In this document: positions 8,253 through 16,544 of the stretch, piece after piece
Position numbering within the stretch: the first letter of the stretch is position 1
Layout: every line of letters begins with the position of its first letter
Origin: Thiohalocapsa sp963704155
Lineage (GTDB): Bacteria > Pseudomonadota > Gammaproteobacteria > Chromatiales > Chromatiaceae
NCBI GenBank assembly: GCA_963704155.1
Contig: CAVPHF010000037.1
Span: forward strand, 1 to 64,000
Reading direction: 5' to 3'
Length of the DNA stretch: 64,000 nucleotides
Made by a program: the position numbers and the translations under genes
The notes under the pieces: generated by a model
The model's input: the letters and a program-made list of their open reading frames with translations, nothing else
Database searches by the model: none
What the model was told of the DNA's origin: nothing

Positions 8253-9281
8253 ATGAACCAGATCCAACCGAGCCAACTCTCGCAACTGCTCGTCCCCGCG
8301 GGCCTCGCGCGCGGTTCGCGCGAAGCGTCGGCACAGTCTGGCGCGATGCGGGTCGACGAGCGACGGCCGGAGTTCGTCTCCGGTTTGCCGCTGCAGGAGT
8401 CCGAGAGCGTCCAGCTGGAACCGGGAGATGCCGCGTACGTCTCACGCCGGGTGCTCGGACGCGAAGTCGTGCTGATGGCCTACAACGTGGCGCCGGAGCT
8501 ACGGGTGCATTCAGTGCCGCATGAGGATTGGTTGATCCTCTTCATGGCCACGAACCCGCGAGCCGCATTCGTGATCAACGGACGCGAGGCCCGTACCTGG
8601 GAGTTGACGCTTGCGGCGGGGCGCGACGGCTACATGACGTCGGGGAAGGACCGCAGGAATCTGGCCGTCGCAGTCCGCAAGCGCCCTATGGCCCAGGCCT
8701 GCGCGGCGCTGGCGGGGATCGGGCCCGAAGACGTTCATCTACAGGACTGCGTTCTGCTGCCCGAACAGGACCCGGACTGGTGTCTCCGCCGTGCGCTCAT
8801 CAACGCCTCGAGACCGTCCGGGGGGGCGCGGACATCGCCGGGCGAGTTCTCGATGCCGACAGCGGTGGAGAATGATCTGGTGTCGCTGCTCGCGGCACGA
8901 CTGCTGCCCGCGCTGCGCAGCGCCCCCGATGCGAGTCCGTTTCGGCTGGATGCGCTGCGCGTGGTGCGCGCCGCCACGGCGCTGACCAAGACAGACCAGG
9001 CGCCCAGCCTCGCCGAGATGTGCGCGGCGGCGGGCGTCAGTCAGCGCTGGCTGCACAGGTGTTTCGTCGATGTGCTCGGCATACCGCCGTACCGGTATGT
9101 GCGCTTGGCCCGGCTCTCGAAGGCGCGCGAGCGGCTGTTGGCGTCCGACGGCGACTTGACGCTGGTAAAGACGCTCTCCCTGTCCCTCGGCTATCGCCTG
9201 AGCGGCCGTTTTGCCGCTGAGTACCGCTCCGTGTTCGGGGAAAATCCATCCGAAACGCTGCGGACTCGACTATGCGCCTGA
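8253..9281 (+). CDS. AraC-family transcriptional regulator
   Basis: 342-residue regulator. The N-terminal 220 residues are a variable sensing domain with no recognised motif. The C-terminal 100 residues form two helix-turn-helix units: PSLAEMCAAAGVSQRWLHRCF, then LVKTLSLSLGYRLSGRFAAEYRSVFG with the usual GENPSETLR end. It is divergent from an ABC importer and overlaps the downstream hydrolase gene by 10 bp. It probably controls the importer through the intergenic repeat, perhaps with an imported compound as effector (inference). Confidence 0.87.
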   Translation: MNQIQPSQLSQLLVPAGLARGSREASAQSGAMRVDERRPEFVSGLPLQESESVQLEPGDAAYVSRRVLGREVVLMAYNVAPELRVHSVPHEDWLILFMATNPRAAFVINGREARTWELTLAAGRDGYMTSGKDRRNLAVAVRKRPMAQACAALAGIGPEDVHLQDCVLLPEQDPDWCLRRALINASRPSGGARTSPGEFSMPTAVENDLVSLLAARLLPALRSAPDASPFRLDALRVVRAATALTKTDQAPSLAEMCAAAGVSQRWLHRCFVDVLGIPPYRYVRLARLSKARERLLASDGDLTLVKTLSLSLGYRLSGRFAAEYRSVFGENPSETLRTRLCA

Positions 9282-10669
9282 GTGCGTTGGCCTCGAGCGC
9301 CGGCTTGACGGCTCGGCGCCCGGCGCTCCTGCTGCTCTGCGTGCTGGTAGCGTCCGTGCAGCTCGGCTGCGCCAACAAGGTCCGGGAGCTGATGCCGACG
9401 CCGGTGACTTTCCATCTGCCGACGGCACGGACCATCTTCGAGCAGGTGCCGTCGGAGCGGCGCACAGACGACGTTGACCTGCTCTACATCACCGACCGCG
9501 CACCCGACACCGGTGACGACGCCGAGCTGCCGTACGGTGAGGAGCGGGCGCGGACCACGCGCTTCGGCTCGGCGGACGTCCTGCTGCGGCCATCGATGAC
9601 CTGGGATGAGCTACGCCGTTACAGCCTGGCCGATCGACGCGACCGGCGCATCGGCATGGAGCTGGGCGCCGTCGATGAGCTGGGCCGCTATCCAAAGGGG
9701 CCCTATCGGATCGAGCGCACCGGCACCGGTACGCGGCGCGATCCGGCGGTGATGGACGCCCATCGGCGCGCTGATGCCGCGCTTCAGGCGGAGGTCCAGC
9801 GCCGTCTCGCGCTGGCGCCGACCAAGGAGGTCGTGCTCTATGTGCACGGCTTCAACGAGACCTTCGCGACCGCCGCCTTCACCGCCGCCGAGCTGTGTCA
9901 TTTCTTCGGCCGCGCGCACGTCTGCGCCTTCTTCACCTGGCCCGCGTCCAGCACCGGCAACCCGCTGATCTCCTTCACCAGCACCACGGAATCGGCGACC
10001 TACTCGGTCGGCCACCTGAAGCGCACCATCCGCACCCTGGCGCGCACGCCGGGCGTCGAGGGCGTGCACCTGCTGGCCCACAGCCGCGGCAGCGCGCTGC
10101 TGCTCAACGCCGTGCGCGAGCTCAGCATCGAGGCCATCGCCGCCGGCGACAACCCAAGCGAGACCATGAAGCTCAAGCACCTGGTGTTGATGTCACCGGA
10201 CATCGACGCCCAGGTGGCCAGCGCGCAGTTGGAGATCTTCGCCTCCGACCCGGACCTGACGACGCGCTGGCGATCCGCCGACCTGCCGAAGTTCCTCAGC
10301 GGCCGGTTCACGATCTACGCCTCACCCAAGGATCGCGCGCTGCTGCTGTCCAAGCTGCTGTTTCGCAGCAGGGAGCGCGTCGGCGAGCTGACGCCCGACG
10401 AGATCTCGGAGACCACGCAGGACTACTTCGAGAACCTGGGCAATGTCGACATCATCGTCTTTGAGGGCAAACGCACCGACTTCTTCGGCCATTCCTACTT
10501 TACTTCCAACCCCCGGGTGAGCGCCGACCTCATCGAGCTGATTCGCAAAGGTACGCTGCCGGGGACCCCGCAGCGCCCGCTGGTGCGAACCGGCAAGATC
10601 ACCTGGGAGTTTCCGGTGAACGGTGAACGTCCGGAACGAAACCAGGTAGCCGAGGCTTTCCCGCGCTAA
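9272..10669 (+). CDS. Alpha/beta-hydrolase lipoprotein (DUF900)
   Basis: 465-residue protein of the DUF900 alpha/beta-hydrolase type. It has a lipoprotein signal with lipobox VQLGC near residue 33. The hydrolase core begins VVLYVHGFNETF, with a nucleophile elbow HSRGS, a later SPDID and a late C-terminal DFFGHSYF that may hold the catalytic His. DUF900 members are uncharacterised esterase/lipase-like enzymes. It is translationally coupled to the AraC gene (10-bp overlap). Possibly an envelope lipase or esterase linked to the imported substrate. Confidence 0.8.
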   Translation: MRLSALASSAGLTARRPALLLLCVLVASVQLGCANKVRELMPTPVTFHLPTARTIFEQVPSERRTDDVDLLYITDRAPDTGDDAELPYGEERARTTRFGSADVLLRPSMTWDELRRYSLADRRDRRIGMELGAVDELGRYPKGPYRIERTGTGTRRDPAVMDAHRRADAALQAEVQRRLALAPTKEVVLYVHGFNETFATAAFTAAELCHFFGRAHVCAFFTWPASSTGNPLISFTSTTESATYSVGHLKRTIRTLARTPGVEGVHLLAHSRGSALLLNAVRELSIEAIAAGDNPSETMKLKHLVLMSPDIDAQVASAQLEIFASDPDLTTRWRSADLPKFLSGRFTIYASPKDRALLLSKLLFRSRERVGELTPDEISETTQDYFENLGNVDIIVFEGKRTDFFGHSYFTSNPRVSADLIELIRKGTLPGTPQRPLVRTGKITWEFPVNGERPERNQVAEAFPR

Positions 10670-11109
10670 CGCCGCTGGAGTCGGCCAGCGCATCACAAAT
10701 GCCACACATCACAGGCTTCAGCCTCTGCTGTCCATGGACGGCCAGATACCGCGGCATACCGGGTCGAAAAATCGCCTCCAGGCCTGAGGTATCCCCGCAA
10801 AATATTTTTCTAGATCAATGGCCTGTCGAGCCCCTAGTTCATGACGTGTGGCTCGAGAAAGTGGCTCGCCGCTAAGTTGCTGATCCAGAGATAAGATTCG
10901 TGGGGATACCTCAGCCTCCAGGCTAGTTCATCACTCCGTGAACTTGTGACCGAAACGGACCCTGATCGCAGGAGACCGTTCCAGATACGGCTATGTCACG
11001 TTGCGGGTGGCAAAAACGCAACGCAGGACCTGACAGGTCCGTTTCTTCCGCTGTGGGTCGATTCCGGACCTTGCCGCCACCTTCCGGGCGGTACCTTAGT
11101 GTGGGATAA
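10670..11109. other. Intergenic stretch with a MITE and a palindrome
   Basis: No gene seen. It contains the MITE-like element at 10784-10914 and a perfect 15-bp palindrome, GGACCTGACAGGTCC, at 11026-11040 followed by a T-rich GTTTCTTCC on the plus strand. The palindrome could be a weak terminator or an operator. Confidence 0.5.
10784..10914. mobile_element. MITE-like element, 131 bp, with 9-bp target duplication
   Basis: Both ends start CTGAGGTATCCCC (13 bp perfect, inverted), and similarity continues to about 35 bp at roughly three quarters identity, ending at GATCA. The element is flanked by a direct repeat CCTCCAGGC at 10775-10783 and 10915-10923, as expected for a 9-bp target-site duplication. 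The interior of about 60 bp has no open frame. Size, ends and duplication fit a non-autonomous miniature transposon mobilised by an IS elsewhere. No transposase with these ends is in the window. Confidence 0.75.
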
Positions 11110-11388
11110 ATGACCGGTGGCGGGGTGGGCGAATCTTGGAAGTTCGCGACGAAATACTCTTGGAAACATCGAGGGGCCGATGCCGATCGCGTTGTCGAAG
11201 ACATCGCCGCCTTTCGCGATTTCTTTCCGGAGTACGGCCAGCTGCCCCTCGTCGGTATCCTGGCCAGCCTCGCCGTCGACGACAGCGTACTCAACTACCC
11301 CGAGAAACAGGGTTTTCTGGTGCTGGCGGTTGGCGATGAGCTGATGGAGATCAAGAACCGTCCGGGGTTCGAGCCAAGGCGGTGGTGA
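11110..11388 (+). pseudogene. C-terminal fragment of a DUF3782/PD-(D/E)XK-like protein
   Basis: The frame encodes FRDFFPEYGQLPLVGILASL, then AVDDSVLNYPEKQGFLVLAVGDELMEIKN and GFEPRRW before a stop. This matches the C-terminal third of the common DUF3782-type proteins related to restriction-endonuclease-fold nucleases. The N-terminal two thirds, including the nuclease active site, are absent, and the upstream sequence is taken up by intergenic DNA and the MITE. The ATG at 11110 has no good ribosome site. A non-functional remnant is most likely. Confidence 0.6.
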
Positions 11389-11439
11389 TGTCGCCCGGCG
11401 CCGTTGCGCCGGTGTCGGTGACACGCAGACGCAGACGCA

Positions 11440-12000
11440 TCAGTGCTTCGATGCGCTCACCCGTCGTACCGGACCTTCCATGGTTTGGTTGTTCCGCGCG
11501 CTGTTTACCGTCGGCGGACTCGGGTGCGCCTCGGTGTCCGTGTCTTGCCGTCGGCCGCGCCTCGCCCGCTCGCTGAGGCGCGGCAAGCTCGGCACCTGTC
11601 GCAGTTTGTCCAGCATGTGTCGCAATGCAAGCCAGGGGTGTCGGAGAGGCATCCGTGGGCCGGCGTAGCGCATCACCTGGCGCACCTGTTCGCGCCGCGG
11701 TCGGCTGTAACAATGGACCTCACAGCGGTTGCAAACCGGCTTTTCCTCCTGGAACGGGCAGGTATCGAGGCGCTGATGGGCGTATACGCGCAGCTGTTCG
11801 CAGTCGGCGCATAGAGCACCGGTACTGCCGTGATGATCGCGGCAGTAGATGTCGAGCATCGCGTCGATGGTGCCTTGCTCCTGCCGGATTCTCGGGCCCG
11901 GTCGGCCCCGAGGTGGGCGTGGAGTATTGCTCAAAGTCGTTTCCGGAGTGTCTCCAGGCGTTGTGCCATCTGTCGTGCCGGCCTTCGTACGCTTGATCAT
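11440..12000 (-). CDS. ygbA: YgbA-family nitrosative-stress protein
   Basis: 186-residue member of the YgbA/nitrous-oxide-stimulated-promoter family. The core has the cysteine-rich pattern ALCADCEQLRVYAHQRLDTCPF, KPVCNRCEVHCYSR, and RQVMRYAGPRMPLRHPWLALRHMLD. The family is induced by nitric oxide in enterobacteria, and its cysteines suggest a metal or Fe-S site. This copy is longer than the E. coli protein, with a roughly 40-residue low-complexity N-terminus and a basic Ser/Arg-rich tail of about 35 residues. GAGGAG precedes the ATG at 12000. An FNR/DNR-type box is centred about 97 bp upstream, supporting NO or low-oxygen control. Confidence 0.88.
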   Translation of the reverse strand: MIKRTKAGTTDGTTPGDTPETTLSNTPRPPRGRPGPRIRQEQGTIDAMLDIYCRDHHGSTGALCADCEQLRVYAHQRLDTCPFQEEKPVCNRCEVHCYSRPRREQVRQVMRYAGPRMPLRHPWLALRHMLDKLRQVPSLPRLSERARRGRRQDTDTEAHPSPPTVNSARNNQTMEGPVRRVSASKH

Positions 12001-12089
12001 TGGCTCCTCGGGCGTGCGCAGATGTCGATGCCTGATCGGACAGGGTCGAGGTTACTCACGCATTGGGCGTGTTTCGGCCGTGCGCGTCC

Positions 12090-12103
12090 TTGACGTTGAT
12101 CAA
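12090..12103. promoter_or_regulatory. FNR/DNR-type box in the ygbA-selO intergenic region
   Basis: TTGACGTTGATCAA fits the CRP/FNR-superfamily consensus TTGAC/T-N4-ATCAA, where DNR/NNR-type NO sensors and FNR bind. It lies 90 bp before the ygbA start and 103 bp before the selO start. A near-identical box precedes nnrS at 15710-15723. Confidence 0.6.
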
Positions 12104-12205
12104 GCGGGATGCCGAGGACGCGTGCAATTGAGGTGTCCGCCCGCGCCTTTCGCTCGCCGCCGGTCGCCCCCAAGTGACCCGAACCTGACAGCGACGGAGC
12201 CTCGG

Positions 12206-13669
12206 ATGCTATTCCCTTTCGACAATACCTACGCCCGTCTCCCGGAACACTTCTTCGCCCGTCTGGCACCGGAGCCGGTCGCACAGCCGAGTTTGATCAG
12301 GCTGAATGAGGCGCTGGCCAGCGATCTTGGGCTCGATGCCGACGCATTGCGTTCGCCAGAGGGCGTCGAGACGCTCGCGGGGAACCGCGTGCCAGTCGGG
12401 GCGGAGCCTTTGGCGATGGCCTATGCCGGACACCAGTTCGGCGGTTTCGTGCCCAAGCTCGGTGACGGGCGGGCGATTCTGCTCGGCGAGATCCTGGACC
12501 CGGCGGGGCAGCGCCTGGACATCCAGCTCAAGGGTTCGGGCCCTACACCTTTCTCAAGGGCGGGGGACGGTCGGGCCTGGATCGGACCCGTGTTGCGGGA
12601 GTACATCCTCGGCGAGGCCATGCATGCACTCGGCATTCCGACGACGCGCTCACTGGCGGCGGTTGCCACAGGCGAGTCGGTCTATCGCGAGCGCGTGCTG
12701 CCGGGTGCGGTGCTGACCCGCGTCGCGCGCGGCCATGTGCGGGTCGGCACCTTCGAATACTTTCATGCACGCCGGGATACCGACGGCCTCGAGCAACTGG
12801 CCGATTATGTGATCGCGCGGCACGCGCCCGAGGTGCTGGCGTCGGACAATCCCTATCGGAGTTTCCTGGAGACAGTAATCGCCCGCCAGGCCGACCTAGT
12901 CGCCCGCTGGCTCGGGGTCGGCTTCATCCATGGCGTGATGAATACCGACAACATGTCGATCGCGTGCGAGACCATCGATTTCGGCCCCTGTGCCTTTATG
13001 GACGACTTTCACCCCGGCCGGGTCTACAGCTCGATCGACCACCAGGGGCGTTACGCCTATGGCAATCAGGCCCGGATCGCGCAGTGGAATCTCGCGCGGC
13101 TGACCGAAGCCATGCTGCCCCTGCTCGATGCCGACCGGGAAAAGGCCGTGTCGGCAGGCCAGGCGGCCATCGACGCCTTCGGCGAGCAATTCGAACGCGC
13201 CTACGCCGACGTCTTCCGGGCCAAGCTGGGTCTGCTGACACCGCGGGCGGACGACGCTGAGCTGATCGACGAACTCCTGCAGACCATGGCCGAGACAGGC
13301 GCCGACTTCACCAACAGCTTCCGTTCGCTGTGCGACGCCGCCGAGGGTGAGGACGGACCAATCCGAACCGAGCTTGCCGCGAGCGCCCGCGCCGAGGCGT
13401 GGCTTGCCCGGTGGCAGGCGCGCATCGCCTGGGACGAGGCGAGCCGAGAAGACCGCACGGCCGTGATGCGGCGGGCGAACCCGGCGGTGATACCGCGCAA
13501 CCACCGGGTAGAGGCGGCGCTCGACGCCGCGGTTGCGGGCGACCTTGATCCCCTCGACGCGCTGCTGGATATCTTGGCCGAGCCTTGGGAGGATAATCCC
13601 GCGGCCGATGCCTACCGGCGGCCGCCGACAGCTTCCGAAGTGGTCCAACAGACATTCTGCGGCACCTGA
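12206..13669 (+). CDS. selO: SelO/YdiU protein adenylyltransferase
   Basis: 487-residue pseudokinase-fold enzyme that transfers AMP to protein Ser/Thr/Tyr, linked to redox and oxidative-stress control. Landmarks are YAGHQFGGFVPKLGDGRA, the nucleotide-site IQLKGSGPTPFSR, REYILGEAMHALGIPTTR, and the metal-site region FIHGVMNTDNMSI followed by DFGPCAFMDDF. It ends TFCGT with a near-terminal Cys, as in bacterial forms without selenocysteine. The open frame extends about 120 codons upstream, but homology and length place the start at ATG 12206. It is divergent from ygbA across the FNR/DNR box. Confidence 0.93.
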   Translation: MLFPFDNTYARLPEHFFARLAPEPVAQPSLIRLNEALASDLGLDADALRSPEGVETLAGNRVPVGAEPLAMAYAGHQFGGFVPKLGDGRAILLGEILDPAGQRLDIQLKGSGPTPFSRAGDGRAWIGPVLREYILGEAMHALGIPTTRSLAAVATGESVYRERVLPGAVLTRVARGHVRVGTFEYFHARRDTDGLEQLADYVIARHAPEVLASDNPYRSFLETVIARQADLVARWLGVGFIHGVMNTDNMSIACETIDFGPCAFMDDFHPGRVYSSIDHQGRYAYGNQARIAQWNLARLTEAMLPLLDADREKAVSAGQAAIDAFGEQFERAYADVFRAKLGLLTPRADDAELIDELLQTMAETGADFTNSFRSLCDAAEGEDGPIRTELAASARAEAWLARWQARIAWDEASREDRTAVMRRANPAVIPRNHRVEAALDAAVAGDLDPLDALLDILAEPWEDNPAADAYRRPPTASEVVQQTFCGT

Positions 13670-13731
13670 GCATTGGCGACTGGTCGGCGACCGCGCACGA
13701 CTGGACAGACTCGGGTAACCGATCGCCCGCG

Positions 13732-14349
13732 ATGCTCGCGATCCTGCTGCAAGCGACCCTGCTCGGCCTCGCCGCCGGTCTCGCGCCTGGCCCGCTGCTG
13801 GCGCTGGTCATGGCGGAGAGCCTGCGCGGCGGCGCCGGCTCTGGCGTCCGCGTGGCGGTCGCGCCGCTGCTCACCGATGCGCCCATCGTTGCACTGAGCT
13901 GGGGGCTGGGAGGCAGCCTGAATCCGGAATCTCCCTGGCTGGCCGTGCTCTCGCTCGGTGGCGCATTGATGGTCGGTCATCTGGCAGTCGGTCAACTACG
14001 CGCGAGCCTGCCCGCGCCGGGCGCGGCCGCGGTCAGCCGCTCGTTGAGGCGCGGTATGGCGGTCAATCTACTGAGCCCGCATCCTTGGCTGTTCTGGATC
14101 ACCATTGGCGGGCCGCTGTTGGCCGCGGCATCCAGTGAGTCCGTGCTACCGGCCCTGGTCTTTCTCTTCGCCTTTTACCTGCTGCTGGTCGGCACAAAGG
14201 TCGGGCTGGCGGTGCTCACGGCGCACTGGGGACGAGGCCTGACCGAAAGAGGCTATCGGCTCGTCTGCCGACTGCTTGGCGTGGCGCTTGCGCTGTTCGC
14301 CTTGCAATTCGGCTGGCAGGGCGTGGTTCGCTTGATGAACTTGGCCTGA
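13732..14349 (+). CDS. LysE/RhtB-family exporter
   Basis: 205-residue inner-membrane protein with about six hydrophobic segments. The family's N-terminal signature GLAAGLAPGPLLALVMAESL is clear, followed by the TDAPIVAL loop and a NLLSPHPWLFW segment. LysE proteins export amino acids or small metabolites; the substrate here is not predictable. It lies 62 bp downstream of selO on the same strand. The last codons fall in a 14-bp tandem repeat. Confidence 0.85.
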   Translation: MLAILLQATLLGLAAGLAPGPLLALVMAESLRGGAGSGVRVAVAPLLTDAPIVALSWGLGGSLNPESPWLAVLSLGGALMVGHLAVGQLRASLPAPGAAAVSRSLRRGMAVNLLSPHPWLFWITIGGPLLAAASSESVLPALVFLFAFYLLLVGTKVGLAVLTAHWGRGLTERGYRLVCRLLGVALALFALQFGWQGVVRLMNLA

Positions 14350-14375
14350 TGAACTTCCGATGATGAACCTCGCCT
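14334..14375 (+). repeat. Three 14-bp tandem units at the end of the LysE gene
   Basis: Units GATGAACTTGGCCT, GATGAACTTCCGAT and GATGAACCTCGCCT follow each other exactly and then degrade (GACGAATCCCT). The first unit contains the last codons and the stop of the exporter gene. Probably slippage-derived. Confidence 0.6.
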
Positions 14376-14419
14376 GACGAATCCCTGATGACGAAGCTAC
14401 CAGCTTGGTCCGCCGCGAC

Positions 14420-15613
14420 TCAGATCGGCTGCCCATCGGCACGTGGTGCGAGCAGCATCGGACCAATCAGGACGACAAAGACCGCAAAGGCGCCGCTCCA
14501 GAGCAGGCCCGACAGCAGCATCCAGGCGCTGTAGCCATCCGGCCAGAGCACCGGCAAGCCGACGCGGATAAGGGCCGCCGCATTGACTGCGATAAAGGCG
14601 GCCGTTAACGCGGCCGGTGCGACCATCGGCCTGCCGGTATGCCCGAGCGTGACCCGCACCATCATGCCGATCGTGAACACGCCGATGGCGCCGGCGGTCA
14701 GCGCATGCAGTGCCGGATTGGGCGCCATCAGCCCAAGCTCGGCGAGCGCCTGCAAGAGGAGCCCGGCGATCAGCCAGAAGGCGCCGGCATAGAGCACCGC
14801 CAGGATCGGAATCCGCCAGACACGGCGGTCGTACCAGCCGCCGATGCGCAGCGCAAGCATCAGCGCGAGCGCAAGTGCGGCGGCGGCCTTCAGCGCCGGC
14901 CAGGGGCTTGCCAGGTCAGCGGCCATCCAGATGCCGGCCGCGGCGAACGTCAGGGTCTCGAGCCAGGTGCTGGAGCGCAGTTCTGCATCTGTCAGCGCGG
15001 CGCGGGTGAAGAACGGCAGGACGCGTCCGGAGACGATCAGCAGCGTGACCAGAATCAGGTCCAGCATCAGCCGATCGGGGTCCAGCAGTGCGGCGGCTAG
15101 GCCGGCGGGTAAGGCGTCAGCGGCGCGCAGATAACTCACGAACGCGGCCAACGCCATACCGGCCAGTAGCACCAGGAAGACCCTGTTGACGGGATTCGGT
15201 CCGCTCCACAAGGGCCGCCGCATCGACCACGCGAGCAGCAGTGGAAAGGCCGCGGTCAGTGCGGCGCCGACAAACGGTGGCAGCGCCATCCAGGGCAGGG
15301 CACGGGCAAGCAGCCAAAGCAGCAGCAGCCCGGCCAGCTCGGCCCCGGCTGCGGTTTGCTGGCCGGTCCAGTTGCGCACTGCCGTGAGCAGAAAGCCCGC
15401 GATCACTGCCATCGCGTAACCGTACAGCATCTCGTGGGCGTGCCAGGCGCTGCCGGCAAACTGGAGATTGATCGGCAGCAGACCGCGCAGCATGGCGAGC
15501 CAGACGACCAGCGACAGACATCCGCTCAGGCCGGCGGCCAGAAAGAACGGCCGAAAGCCGAGCCTGAGTAGCGGGATTGTTGGAACGCTCGGAAGCGGCT
15601 TCGAGTCGGGCAT
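14420..15613 (-). CDS. nnrS: NnrS family membrane protein
   Basis: 397-residue polytopic haem/copper-binding membrane protein with about eleven or twelve membrane segments. The N-terminal signature LLRLGFRPFFLAAG and the conserved AWHAHEMLYGYAMAVIAGFLLTA identify NnrS. NnrS proteins relieve nitrosative stress, mainly by limiting iron-NO damage, and are usually under NO-sensing regulators. Two FNR/DNR-type boxes precede it. Nearby ygbA carries the same kind of box, so a small NO-response regulon is likely. Confidence 0.92.
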   Translation of the reverse strand: MPDSKPLPSVPTIPLLRLGFRPFFLAAGLSGCLSLVVWLAMLRGLLPINLQFAGSAWHAHEMLYGYAMAVIAGFLLTAVRNWTGQQTAAGAELAGLLLLWLLARALPWMALPPFVGAALTAAFPLLLAWSMRRPLWSGPNPVNRVFLVLLAGMALAAFVSYLRAADALPAGLAAALLDPDRLMLDLILVTLLIVSGRVLPFFTRAALTDAELRSSTWLETLTFAAAGIWMAADLASPWPALKAAAALALALMLALRIGGWYDRRVWRIPILAVLYAGAFWLIAGLLLQALAELGLMAPNPALHALTAGAIGVFTIGMMVRVTLGHTGRPMVAPAALTAAFIAVNAAALIRVGLPVLWPDGYSAWMLLSGLLWSGAFAVFVVLIGPMLLAPRADGQPI

Positions 15614-15670
15614 CTTGGCTCTCCGGTCATGACCTCCTCAGCACACTAACGCCCTGAGGCGCTAACGCGC

Positions 15671-15723
15671 TTGATGCGAGTCAAGCCTGGCTGAGCCGAG
15701 TTTTTGGTTTTGACCTTGATCAA
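15671..15723. promoter_or_regulatory. Two FNR/DNR-type boxes before nnrS
   Basis: TTGATGCGAGTCAA at 15671-15684 and TTGACCTTGATCAA at 15710-15723, with centres 39 bp apart. They lie 58-110 bp upstream of the nnrS start and 234-286 bp upstream of the divergent CBS gene. The second is nearly identical to the box before ygbA. Otherwise the 343-bp nnrS-CBS intergenic region (15614-15956) has no gene. Confidence 0.65.
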
Positions 15724-15956
15724 GGTTGGCGGAAACGCTTGGGTTCAGTCTTTACCGCACGACCAATGGATATCGGCCTTTTCACGCCGGGGACTTCGCA
15801 GGGCGATGGCTTCGGTGACCAAGTCTAAGCGGTGCGAGCCGGGGGAACGCATCGATCCACCGAAACCAGAAAACGGTGAAAATGCCCATAGGGCGGCAGA
15901 AGACCATGAGATCAGGCCAAGCACCAGATGGCTCAATACTGAGCGGCGGCGAGCTA

Positions 15957-16544
15957 ATGAGCGAGCTTGAGCTGACCGATGAGGATGTCCTCGACGCAAT
16001 GCGCCAGATACCCGGTTACCTCGACATCAGCACCGAGGACTTCCGTGCCATCTATCACCTCGCCCATGGGCATGCGCTAGGGCGCATATTCGAGCGCATC
16101 CGCCCTAGCGACCTGATGCTGACCGGCGTGGTGCCGGTGCGGCGGGAGACGCGATTGCGCGCCGCCGCCGAGCAACTCGTCGCCCAGGGGCGCAAGAGCC
16201 TACCCGTCGTTGACGAGCAGCTGACCGTGATCGGCATCCTCACCGAGACCGATGTCCTGCGCTGCCTTGGCGCCGCGTCGGTTCTTGACCTGCTGCTAAG
16301 CCAGACAAGGGGGGCGGATACGCCTCGCGACATCGGTAGCTGCTGCGATCATGCAACGGTCGCCGCAATCATGTCCGCGCCGGCAGTGACGGTTCATGAG
16401 CAGGCGCGCTTCGATGAAGTGCTGCAAGCGTTTCGCCGGCATCAGGGTCGCAGTATGCCGGTCATCGATACTGACGGCCGGCTGCGTGGCCTTTTGCTGC
16501 GCAAGGACTTTCTGCACGCGTTCCAGCAAGAGGATCTGTTGTGA
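15957..16544 (+). CDS. CBS-domain pair protein
   Basis: 195 residues: an N-terminal helical stretch (LTDEDVLDAMRQIPGYLDI) and two CBS domains, one around RKSLPVVDEQLTVIGILTETDVL and one around GRSMPVIDTDGRLRGLLLRKDFL. CBS pairs bind adenine nucleotides and regulate partner proteins. The start at 15957 is chosen because family homology begins at MSELELTDEDV; an in-frame ATG at 15876 would add 27 unconserved residues. It overlaps the next gene by four bases, so it probably regulates or assists the HPP membrane protein. Confidence 0.82.
   Translation: MSELELTDEDVLDAMRQIPGYLDISTEDFRAIYHLAHGHALGRIFERIRPSDLMLTGVVPVRRETRLRAAAEQLVAQGRKSLPVVDEQLTVIGILTETDVLRCLGAASVLDLLLSQTRGADTPRDIGSCCDHATVAAIMSAPAVTVHEQARFDEVLQAFRRHQGRSMPVIDTDGRLRGLLLRKDFLHAFQQEDLL

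Noticed and set aside
11849..12205. N-terminal extension of the SelO frame
   Set aside because: Extends 119 codons across the divergent ygbA start and the FNR/DNR box; SelO homology begins at ATG 12206.
13655..13669. Selenocysteine at the SelO C-terminus
   Set aside because: The end reads TFCGT with an ordinary Cys codon and a normal stop; no in-frame UGA precedes it.
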